The notes under the pieces are model-generated. The model ran no database searches and was not told where the DNA came from. It saw only the letters and a list, made by a program, of their open reading frames with translations. Source: Elysia crispata (lineage: Eukaryota > Mollusca > Gastropoda > Plakobranchidae). Taken from it: 64,000 nucleotides of DNA. Shown piece after piece: positions 26,492 through 38,912 of the stretch. Both the position numbers and the translations under genes were made by a program. Numbering within the stretch: the first letter of the stretch is position 1; each line of letters opens with the position of its first letter. The DNA lies in assembly GCA_033675545.1 (NCBI GenBank), contig JAWDGP010000900.1:222501-286500 (forward strand), read 5' to 3'.

Positions 26492-27535
26492 GTATTAAAA
26501 TTTATAGGTTTTAATATCTCAATAATGACTTTTTAGGTCTGCTCATAGCTCTAAAAACATCCCTTCGTTGTAGTACAATGGAGGGACTTAAAAGTTAAAG
26601 TAAAGAAGCCTCAGTTTAGCTTCACTTTTAATACACTGTACTAATAAAATCCATTCCATAATGGATCTAAAACCATTCCACACCCCTCCCCTAATCCCAA
26701 ACACTGTGTGGGCAAGACCATGCAGTGCTAGCATCCGACTCGAGGCCCGAGGCGCCATCCCCTCCATATCTCTCGAATGCAAATACACATGCAAAGGTGC
26801 TCGTCTCTCTATGGTCTTCCCTGCGCATCCAACACCCCTCCCATTTCTTCTCACACAACCCCCTGTCTTAAGTTGCATGGTTTCACAAACTAAAGATCTT
26901 TAGATCCAACTCATGAGGCTAGGCTAAAAATTAAAGGAAATTTTGGGAGATTTGGATAACAAAAGATAGTGGGAATTCTGTCAAATTAGGAGACACTAGA
27001 GGACCAAATTGTCTCGATTTGCAGAAAATTCATTAGAACTTATTAAAAGAATTTATTCGCGACATTTTAGTTATAAAGAGGAATGTCGAATTAAGTAGAT
27101 GGCACTGAATATTAAATGCATAATGCCTCTTTGTCAAATACCGGGTTTACCAAAATCTACATATAAATCAGGTTGGTCACGTGCTTATTCTCCAAAATCA
27201 ATTAATTATTGAAGCTCTACAGATCTCATTATACAAATCTTGCTTTCCCAGTCTCCTATCGGTTTGTACAACATTCCCAACAACATCCATTGAAATACCT
27301 TTGTATAAACATTTCAATTTTGACTTCTGCCATGATATTATTTGCAGCAATAGAACCCCACAAACCAAGATTACAGAGAGATCGTTTTATCTTTTTAAAT
27401 TTGGACAAGGTTCTTGGTTGTGATCCATTCTCCATTGTTAATCTTTCACTTGTCTCCCCTCCTCCCCCACCTCTTTTTCACAAATAAATATGCACAGCCT
27501 TTAAAACTAGATTCCATTTTAATCTGTCCCCTAAA
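26492..27535. other. intergenic / distal 3' flank of the exchanger gene
   Basis: No gene seen. A minus-strand AATAAA (27052-27057) is a candidate polyadenylation signal about 590 bp past the exchanger stop codon. Confidence 0.4.
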
Positions 27536-27675
27536 ACCTCCTCATAATCTGGTGTGTAGAACCTCCTCATAATCTAGTGCTTAGAACCTCCTTATAATCT
27601 GGTGTCTAGAACATCCTCATAATCTAGTGCTTAGAACCTCCTCATAATCTGGTGTCTAGATCCTCCTCATAATCT
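27536..27675 (-). repeat. 25-bp minisatellite spanning the exchanger stop codon
   Basis: Six units with exact 25-bp spacing (ataatct at 27544, 27569, 27594, 27619, 27644 and 27669). Minus-strand core: AGATTATGAGGAGG then TTCTAGACACC or TTCTAAGCACT. The two units furthest 5' on the minus strand are coding; the rest lie in the 3' UTR. Confidence 0.95.
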
Positions 27676-28963
27676 GACTCAACATCAGCATCAGTTCCCT
27701 CATCTGTCTCGTGCTCAAGTGCCCACTTTTCTCTTTTGTCTTTTAGAGAAGCCATGATCCTACCTTTCTCCTCAATCCCCGCCTCCACCTCCTCATGGGC
27801 AGCTCCATGAGAGGTGGATGCCAACCACTGCGAAACACGGTCTTTCATTCCATGGTGGTAGTCAGCTTGAATCCCAATTACTTGAGCCTCGATTGCAGCC
27901 GATGTTACTGCCTCTGGTTTCTCCATGCACTGGAAATGAAGTGGGGAGCTCGCCTGACTGTGCTTATGACTAGAGGAGAGACTTGTGGTTGAGGGTCCAG
28001 CTGGCTGTAAGCATGAGTGGTGTGTAGGGGGAACTAAATCATGCGCTGATACCAGCATGCAAGCTGCTTTCTCTCCACTGTCTCTTCCTGCAAGAGCCTG
28101 GCTTGGCAACGCCTGCATGTCTTCTTCATTTCCCAAACTCTTGTTAGAACATGACCATGGAGGAGGTGGAATGAAACACGAGGCTTCATTTTCAATTCTC
28201 TTCTTGTCAAATACATCTGTGTTGTTATGAGAGGAAGAAAAGATGTCAAAGACGAGTCTAGGAGGTTCTTCCTGAGGATCTGCTGTGATGGTTGTGTTTG
28301 GAGAATGATATGGGGAGCCAGACTCTGTAAGGCGATGGTATGCAGGATTGTCTGCCCATGATGGGGCCTCAGAGTGAAGAGGTTTTTCATCATCAGGGAG
28401 ACTCTGAGACACTGAGGATGACACTGGAGACAGTGATGTTGGACGGCGCCAGGGAAGGGATGTCTCTGCCAAGGTTCCTATACCAGTATCTGTGCAATGT
28501 TCACTTTTCCTCATATTCTTTACATCGTCTCCATCTTTATCACTTATGTTTTCCTCTGGAAGCAAACGGTCTTTGCTATTATCACTGCTAACTTTTGACT
28601 TTAAAGCTGCTTCTGGTGAGACTAATTTTGAGGTAGAACAGTCCAGGAATGTGGAAGAGGAACAATTTTCTATGTTTTGACTATCTTGTGAAACTTTATA
28701 GCTACCAAAAGGACTAGGGTTGGGGTTAGTGGTCACTGTCCGAGCAAAAACTGCATCTAAAGGAAGATTGGATTCCGCATCTGGTTGGGATCTCTCTGAG
28801 GTAATGACAGGGATAGAAGGATAAGCCAGTGTGATGGTCGAGGATGCTGAGCATGGGGAAGTTTTCTCTGGAGAAGAAGAAAAAGCACCATTTGATTGGA
28901 GGCTTGATTTTGAGATCTTGTTTGAGGCTAAACTGTTTTCATCAATCTGTTGTTTCTTGGCCC
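27642..28963 (-). CDS. exchanger exon L: last exon, long Ser-rich tail and DTRL end
   Basis: Acceptor ctttcctctccag before 28963; stop TGA at 27642-27644. Encodes 439 residues, Ser/Pro-rich and predicted to be disordered, with islands [45 protein letters not shown] and a charged coiled-coil-like stretch ([20 protein letters not shown]) near the end. The C-terminus [10 protein letters not shown] is a class I PDZ ligand identical in its last four residues to the end of CFTR. The final codons lie in a 25-bp minisatellite. Confidence 0.93.
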
Positions 28964-31900
28964 CTGGAGAGGAAAAGATAACCAAGCTAAGGCAGTGAGG
29001 AATGGTACTGGAGCAACATATTTAGTTTTTATGAATTTTTGAACTATGACAATAAGGTTGTCAATCTAGTTCACTGACATTAACATCATCTTATATGAAA
29101 TTTCCAAAATCAAGTTCGTTTCAATTTGTGACATCATGGTACAATCATGTTTTCATTGGAATTTTTATCACTATGTTCATTATTTACATTAAAACACATT
29201 CATTATTAAAATTCTAAACAAAGAAGTCATTAAATTAAAACATTTATTGAAGCTAATATAATACATGCACTAACATATTTACTCATTTCATCAAATTCAT
29301 ACCAACTGTGAGAACAAATGGAGTTAACAAATAATCATCCCATGTTGAGAATTGTGTCATAGATTTTCTATCAAAAAAACCCCTGAACATGAGCTTTCTA
29401 GTTTCTCTGCTGATAGTAAAAAGAGCAAGTGTGTTAATGTAGAACCATACATTTATAGACATATGGAATATGGAGAGTTAGTGAAGCAAGCATATAAATG
29501 GTTAAAGGAAAAAATAAAGGCCAACAACCTTCAGAGGTCAAGTGAAAATGAAAAAAAAAAAAAAACTACAAGTAGCGAGGAATGGAGTAAAGGGATTTTG
29601 TCATGTCTTACCACAAACCTAGTTCCACACTTTCAGGCAGCATTTTTTTGCTATTCAGTGAAGAACCCTACATTCCAGGTTAAAAAAGCAAGAAAGCAAT
29701 GGTGTTTCTACAAACTCGACAGAATATTCAAAACAACATCAAAGAAAAAAAAATTAAGGAATGATTTACATTAATATGAATAAATATTTATCTATACAAA
29801 CTCTGAAATATTTTCATTTTGGATAGCCTTGATAATAATTTATTAAATATTGATCATTGTACAAATACATCATTGTAGAAACCTTGAAAGGTGATCTTGT
29901 TAAATATCGCAGTCCACCTGAAGACCAACCTTTCTTAAAAAGGTCTTGCTAGTATCACAGTCAGCCTATAACAACAACCTGCTATAATACGAAAATCTCG
30001 TTAACTATCATAGTCTGGCTTTAGACCAACCTGGTATGGTAATCCCATTAAGAAATGTATTCAGCATGTAGAACAACATACTACCCTGATTCCGATAAGT
30101 ACCATAGCCATTCTATGAAACATCAATCTGCTATGGTGATCTACCTGACTACCATAGTCGGCCTATAGAACAACCTGCTACGTTGATCTTATTTGGTACC
30201 TTTGTTAGCTTATAGGACAACTTCCAGCGCTCTTGCTAATTGTCATAGTCAGCCTTATAGAACAACTTCATGCCGCAGTACTGCTATAATTGCCATAGTC
30301 AGCCTAAAGAACAACCTGCTATGGTGATATTCTTAAGTACCATAGTCAGGCTATAGAACAACCTGCTGCATAAGATGATCTCGCTAAGTACCATAGTCAG
30401 CTTTTGGGACAACCTAGAACATTGATCTCGCTAAGTACATAGTCTTATAGAACAACCTGCCAGAGTGATCTTCTTAAGTACATAATCTGCTTATAGAGCA
30501 TCCTGCCAGATTGATCTCATTTAGTACCATAGTCAGCCTATAGAACAACCTGCTACAGAGATCTCGTTTAGTACCACAGTCAGCCCATAGAACAACCTGC
30601 CACAGAGATCTTGTTTAGTACCATAGTCAGCCTATAGAACAATTTGCTTCGGTAATCTTGCTATGTTGGCCTAAAGATCAACTTGCTACGTACCATAGTG
30701 TCAGCCATAAGAACAATTTGCTTCATTGATCTTGCTATGTACCATAGCGTTAGCCTCACAAACAACCTGCTACGGTGATCTCAATAAGTACCATAACAGC
30801 CTATAAAACAATTTGCTTTGACTATCTTACTATGTTCCATAGTGTCAGCCTGAAGAACAATTTACTACGGTGATCCTGCTTTGTACTATATGGTGAGCAT
30901 ATAGAGTAACCTGCTAAGCATAACTTGCCTGAGAAAAAAGTTGTTCAACACTGTTTCTTGAGCAGAACAGTGAATGTATCTGTTTTGTAATTGATCGTTA
31001 TTTATAGTAGAAAGGTGTTTTTATTTCTTTAATAACTATTAAAGCATGCCACATGGTGCTAGAAAATAGTAGCAGGAAGAAATTAGTATCTATATACCAC
31101 AAAGTTCTATATTAATGATTTCTTCAATCTGAAAGTTTTCAGAAAAGATTTATTATGTGCTAATGTAGGCATGAGGTATCGAAACCTTGCTATGATTCCT
31201 TATAAAAAATAAATGGGTTTATTGTAATAGAACTGACTGAAGACATAACATGAAAAACATTCAGTATTTACAAAGTTTGTTACTTGCACAATAACACAAT
31301 AGTTACAGGCAACAACACAGTGTCACACCAGGCACACCCACACTTACACACTTGATATACACACAATGATAATAATACCTTTTCCTAAGCTTTTCTTGTT
31401 TGATGTTGGTTGCCCCAGTGTAAACATAACTTCGCATGGTTCTGTGTCCTCTGCGGGCAAGACTGAAACCTCATGTGCCCCTGGTGATTAAATCATGGTA
31501 AATCAAAATTATGAGCAATTAAAATGAAAAACATGAGAAAAGTAACTCAAAGAAATCTTAGCTACACAAACAGCAAAAATGTAAGGTTCAAACCTCCTTC
31601 CTTTGCAATTAGAAAAAAAAAGCAGGACACAGATATGTAAAGATAACTAAATCACTAACATATGATACTAAAACAAGAGTGAAAAATGTTCAATAAATCA
31701 CCATATAATAAGACTTAAGCAAGAGTGAAAAATGTTCAATAAATCATCATAAAGTAATACTGGAAAGATGTAAATCCAAAGAGTAGAGAAAATTGAAGTT
31801 ATATACTTGTTTCGATAAGATCCCCCCATGAGAGTTTATATTTTTCATTTGCAAATGGTCACAACAGGTTGATTAGGGTCATGAATACCTAGGGGGCCTG

Positions 31901-34900
31901 CCAGAACTTTCTAAATATAATGTTACCAAATGTCAGCCTGATGCCACGATGATGAGACAATCTTTATATTCTAGTACATGATGAGGTTGATATCTTACAA
32001 CAACATTGATAATGTTTACTTGTACTTAACTCACCGTCTGTATGGAGCTCAGCCACATCGGATAACTTCTTTGTGAGTCGGCTGTGTGAGTTGGAGAAAC
32101 TGACATTCTTGTTCAAACGTCGATATGTTGGGAGACTAGAGCTTTTATTTCCAGTGAGAGCCGGGCTCTCAGGATTACTTTTTGTGCTTCCACCATCATT
32201 GCTGCTACTGAAGCTGCTGTTGCTGGTAAATCCGGCGACTTGTCCACTGTTACTAGTCATGTTGTTATTAGTGATGGCATTGTTGTTATTATTGCTCATG
32301 AATCCAGCACCTCTCTGGATGTCGCTGATAAGGTTTCTAAGCTGCTCAGGCTGTGCAGCAAGGAAGGGAGAATGCCTGTTGTGGATCTCAGCTAGGGTGT
32401 GACGTCGCTCATTCAAGTACTGGAGGTCAAAATAGCATTATCACTGATAAGTAGGGTAAATGAGGCGTCATCTACTGACATACCAGTAATGAAAACCGAT
32501 ATAATACAGACCTGCTATGAAATTTTTTTCAAAAGAGGAAACAGAGCAAAAAAGAGGAAGCTGAGAGAAAAAAAAGAAGTATGACTTATACCAGACTAGA
32601 TATAGATTAGATCTGATCTCATTTTTTTACTTAAAAACTGAAGATTTAGAATGTCTACTAACAATTAGAATATCCTCAGGTCTAGATTATACTGTCAGGG
32701 AGGAGAACTTCGCAAAAATTTTTTTGCTGAAATTTTGAAATCTGTCAATGCGATTGGTGTTACCCCCTATACCCAGCCCATTCAAAAAAAAAAAAAAAAA
32801 AACAACAACAAAAAAACAACAAAAATAAAAATGATTACAAACTGAGCCATAATTGTGGGAGTATTTATTTCTGTGCTCAAACTAAGAGGTTAAATTACCT
32901 ATTGTAGCCCATTCACAGCCATGTCCCCCAATATCACTCCTTTCTGCATTTCACTGGCTCAACTGAAGCATCATAAAGGTTCAGTCATCAGAGCACATAT
33001 TCTGGCTAACATACTGAGCACTGCTTTCCTTATCTTTATCTTTTCCATAAAACATTTGATCTAATTATGTTCAATATCGATTATGGTAGGTCCAGAATTT
33101 CACTTGCATTCAACGTGTCATGTAAAAAGAATAACAATCTATCATTAACATCTAAATTTATAATTATTTGCTTTGGAATGAAAATCAACTAGATCTGCTT
33201 ATGAATTACAATTATAGTGTCATATCATAACCGCAGCTGTTTTCCATTATAGATCTAGATTTACTCAGCTCTTTTTAAATTTTCCAGTCGACTAGATTTC
33301 GATAATAATCAAAATATTTCTTGAGGGGAAAAACTGTCTAGTCAAAGATATCAGATGAAAAATTAAGAATAAATCTTTGTTGACAATAATGGCGAGGTTT
33401 GGATGTAAAGACTGAGAGAACAATGTTTTTTGGACGAATGAACGGATAAGTAAACAACCCCATGATCCCATTATCTTGGATGATTTCAACCACAATACAA
33501 ATCTCGATATTGCAATTGGAATAATAAATAAGGACCAAAGGCTAATGATATTGATACAATACATCGCCCGGTTTTAAACTTTCATAAAAGACCTTGATGA
33601 GGGTAAAATATCGTACTTGTCATAAAATTATATTTTCACTTTTCCTATTTCCGCCAAACTTTACATACATGCACGAAACAAGTTCAACCTTACTTTTTTT
33701 TGGTTCCCGTTCAGCAGGAAGTGTTTAAACTTAGTGAAACGAAATAATGCGGAGCCAAATTGCTCAGGCCAAAATAAAAAAAAATTGGAGCAAAAGAAAA
33801 AAATCAAGAAACCTGAATCAACAGAACAAAAGCTGAAAATTAGAATTTTGATCGATTTTTTGAAACAAATCGAGATGATTCCGCCTAACTTAGAATGAGT
33901 AGCAGGTCTAATAATGCAGTTTGTGTGCTCAGAAAAAAATTATTTGGTGATCTAGGTGATTAGACAGTTTTCACAGTCTATACCAGGCCAGACTGGGCTT
34001 GCTAAAAATTTAATAGTCAAACGAACTTACCAGTGATGTTTTTGGGACTAAGACAATAAGATTTTCTTGAAACTAATCTAAAAAAAAAATACAAATAAAC
34101 AAAATCTATTAGTCTTGTGCTTTTCTCTTTGGTCAAACTTGCTTGATGACCTGACAGTGAAAGTTTCTATGGCCATAACTTTATTTTCATACCAAGAGAT
34201 AAGATCAGATACTGTAAAAAGAATGATTATTGTACAAGATATTGTCAGTTGAAAGATTATCCTTGACTAACCTTCAGGTCACTGATTAACCTTGCATTCA
34301 AATCTAAGTCACTCACCCCAGGCCGAGCTTCCAGTAGAGCCTCGTGCAGCACAGATGAATCATCACTCATAGTCGTCTGGAACAATGGGTCAAAAGAGCT
34401 GAGATTCACTACTGTTTCCAGATCACGGTTGCTTGGAACAGCAATTGTAGCTCGGCGTCTGGGGTTTTCAAAATACCATCTTTATCTTTTGGGTAACATA
34501 ACTGTGATATTGCATTGACTCAAAGTTACAAAAAGGCAAAACTTGAACTGAAATCTTTTCCTTTAAAACAAGAAAATAATGGAGCCCTTCTAATTCTCTA
34601 TCCTTTCCCCCCTATATTTTCAAACTGCCATAAAATAACTTTAAATATCTCATAACTGCACATCAATCATGTGCCATTTGAAGTCTAGACTCATACTCTC
34701 CTCATTTATTAACATCAGGTTCATCTGCCTTACTGAAGACTGTCACACATTGAGCTGAGGCTAGTCATTGATGTGATCCACTAGAGAACTTTACCCCATG
34801 TTCTGCATGTTGAGAGCTGAAGGACTGCGGGACATTGCATTGAGACTGGTGAAGGACAGTTCACGGGGGATTGAAACTGGAAATGCTTTTGCTACAGCCT

Positions 34901-37900
34901 TTGCATCCTGCATGTTAAGGCGAGTATATGTGCGCAGGATACCTGTGTCACGTGACCTTGGCTTTTCCCGTAACAGCCATGGTTTTAAAAACTTATCGTT
35001 GTAGTAGTCAAACCTGAAAATAGAGATCAGAAATTTGAAATTTAATCAAATGCTATTTCTTAAGAAGCAACATAGCAAATTACAAACTCACACACACAAA
35101 AAAAAAAAAACTCGTCTAAGTTTAGAAAGTGTCTCAGTGTTTGTTTGGCAACATGAGCTAAAAAAATAATAAATATTCATAACAGCCAGACCTGCATAAT
35201 GGGAAATTTGGGGAGAGGATCTCTTTTCCCCGGTTAATTATCTGGGCTTTCTCCGATTTTCCAGGTGTATGAAAAATGCAACTACAAAGTCGTTTTGCTC
35301 CTGATACCATTTTCTTTCCTTGCCCAAAATGCTTGGGGAGTGCTGCAGGTATCTGAGTGATTTCTTGCTTTGCTTTATTCTCCCGGCTTCAGACTTGGAT
35401 ATGTTAAATTGATTGAGAGCTTCCAACACTTTAAGTTTGTCATTAATAGACAAGTCAACTCTTTTCTTGCTGGCCATCTTTGATATTGATCAATGAATGA
35501 AAATTACAAATTTAAGCAACCCTTTTATATACGCTCACCATCACAGCTATGCACTCGGCAACAAATTATATTTGACAAACAAAAGCAACAAGCCTTATAA
35601 TGTTTGCACAATGTCTGGCTACTATCTTGCAACCGCAAGATTACCTGTCACAACAAACACTAGCTCTATCAATATTCACCTAGAATGAAGTGAACTGTGA
35701 AGTCCACAGCCTGGCAGATAGACATCACCACGCCCTTTCCCTAGCATGCCTCCTTACCTGAGTTACATAAAAAGACCCGATTAATGTCGCCTAAGCCCAG
35801 GGAGCTAGTTCTTGAAAACCTGTGTGTTAATTCATTCATACCAAGTGAGAGATGTAAATATAGCAAACAATCTGCTCTCAACATTTCATTGCGAAGCCAT
35901 CTGGAATTTTTTTCCTCTTTTAACAGGTAACATTTCCCGATTTTGCGATGACTTCATAGAGTAAAAATTCGCTTCCCCAATTTCTTTCCCAATATCACAA
36001 TTCCCGATTTTGTATTTCCCAATTTGACGGGTCCGACCATATAACAGGAGAATGAGCAAGATCAAAATTGCTTTGTACAAAATAAAACCATTAAAAAGAG
36101 CTAAAAAAAAAAATCAAAGAATATTTTTAAGGAGATAAGACAAAAGTCAAAAGTTTGATACAAACAAATTAAATATGTATACATGAAAAACAAAAGAAAT
36201 GAGTTTTTACAAGATTTGATGGGATAAAGTCTGTTACAAGACTGAAGCATTTAGTTATAATAAGCAAAAGATAGGATAATGTCTGTTATAAGACTGAAAG
36301 ATTGAGTTGTGATAAGCAAAAGATAGGATAAAGTCTGTTACAAGACTGAAGCATTTAGTTACAATAAGCAAAAGATAGGATAATGTCTGTTATAAGACTG
36401 AAGCATTTAGTTATGATAAGCAAAAGATAGGATAAAGTCTGTTATAAGACTGTAGGATTGAACTATTAAAAGCAAAAGATAGTATAAAGTCTGTTACAAG
36501 ACTGAAGGATTTGGTTCTGAAAGCAAAAGAAGGATGAATATTTTTCCAAACCTCTGAAAGATGGAGTTGTGGCCAGACTTGCCAATGATATCCTCCACGC
36601 CTGCCATCAGGTGATCGATAAACTATACAGAGTAGAACAAATGTAAGACAACTACAGATTTTGATAAGCTATGCTTTGTGAAGAGACCATTCCCACCAAA
36701 TAAATTTAGGCCTAGTCATACATTTCATCACTCACTGTCTTTATGACTCAAGCCTGAATTCAAAGAGATACAAGGTAAAAGTTAATTCTTTCAGTTTCAG
36801 TTACAGTAGACCTGGTAGTTAAAGTGAATAATCAATAAGATTCCCATAACAATTCTGGTATTTATTTTATCAATTTATCAAACTAGTTTGTCAGTTTTGT
36901 TGTAATGAACCAAAAAACATTGTCAGCTGTTTGCAATTTTCAAAGGGGTTGACCTTTTTAAAACGTATTACTGTAATTTTATAATTAATAATGAATATGT
37001 AAAAACACATTTAACTTTAATGGAATAAAAAAAAATGGAAAATTAAAAAAAAAAATTTGACCTCCTCCAGCGTAAAGACAAAAGCTTCATGAAAACACTG
37101 TCTCATTTCTTTGAGGGCAGCAGTTGCAAATGTAAACACCATCTCTGCTTCTTTTGCATACATTTCGTACTTCTAAATTCTATACTTTATACCTCAGATT
37201 TTGACCAGATCCACTAAGTGTAAACAAAGAATTGGAGAAACATTCAAGTTAAGCCATTTTATTAACTTGCAAATCTTAATTTCTCTTACATGATTAAACA
37301 GATTGTGACAAGATCTAAAATAAATGTAAGCTTTAGCACTCCTGGATAACACAATAAATCTTTAAAAAATCCAGGGCCTTAAATATTTTTCTCTCTGTAA
37401 TATTGTCTGAGCAGTTGCGCGTTTTACATTGCAATACAAAGCCTTTTTCACCACAAGTGTAAAAAAGCAGAAATTTTAAGCTTTCCTTAGGAAAATTGCA
37501 TTTATACAAAAATTTCTCTGCCGCAAAACATCTCATTTTGAAGCATTGCTCCACATATCAGTTTTACCTGTGTGCTTCACAAATAAAAGAACAAAACCAT
37601 ATAATATTCCTGAAAATGTGAATATTTAAACCCATCTACCTGTTGTTTATTATATGATAGACAAAGCCCTCACCCTTTTGTGTATCATCTCGTTCATGGA
37701 TGTGTCCACTTCCTCAGCACGCTCTACTTTAAGGGCATTCACTACTGGTTTGATCGTGATGCCCTGCAGAGTAATAATTGGTTAAAGGTTGTGAGCTGTT
37801 GCTTGACACTTTAGTGACAGATGCATTCATGAATGGGATAGACAGTTGAGATATGTGAGCACTGCACCTTAACACTCTGAAGACAGTCTGTGCTATGTTT

Positions 37901-38870
37901 TATCAACCGATTTCAAGATTAATGAAGCATATGATTAGTTCTATGATTGTTTGGCTGACTTTTACATTATAAGATACCTGAACTAACTTTGACTGAAGAA
38001 AGAGTATGGTACACCTTCAGAACAACATCTAGCCTTTACTCTAGCCGAGAAAAAAGCATAAAGAAGCATAATCCATTCAAGAGAATATGATCTTCAGACT
38101 TAAGTATATTCAGTACAAAACAATATATCATTAGATCTAGTAGCGTTCCATTATTGAGAACTTTGAGCATGGCTCCACTATCTTAGATTTAAAGATCTAA
38201 AGGCATGAAACTAAACGGAAACCATAGGGGAAATGTGAAAATACAAGAGGACATATGAGCCTTTTATCTTATGTTGGGCCATTGAAGGAAGCGGAAACAT
38301 TTATAAAATGAAAATCATATTGAGATTGGAAAATTGAAAAGACTTTTGACTTTCAAATTAATCGCATGAAGGCATACTTTCTGACTTCACATTGCTTTAC
38401 TGAGATAAAGAATATCATTAAATCTCATAAAAATGAGAAAAACAAATACAGACTATTAAATCTAAAATTGTACAAAGGATGATGATCAAGACATTAATTA
38501 AGGAGAGTAAAAGAATAACATTAGTTTTAAAAATGTGCGACTAACAATGATATAAATTAGGTCAGAATTTGTTGATTAAGCTTAATCTGGCCCCACAGAC
38601 AAATGCAACGGGTGCGGCAGCATATTCTCCAGTTTCCCGCATAATTTCACTTTTGGGTATATTTTAGTAAGAATTTAACTTTTCTTCTAATAAAACAGCC
38701 CACTTTCGACCGCTGATATTACAAGCCACTACTTGCTCTTTTCATAGGTCTAGCAACAAGGGAAGCTACTTGAAATAGACAATATTTCCCACTTTGTTCA
38801 AGATCTTAAGTCAGGCCAACAAGTACTCAGTCTGATTACATTCATGCTCAAGCTGTGTTTTCATCATTCA

Positions 38871-38912
<42 letters not shown>

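Noticed and set aside
26588-26903. Overlapping GC-richer frames on both strands
   Set aside because: No recognisable domain on either strand, no splice support; likely a remnant of unknown repeat or chance.
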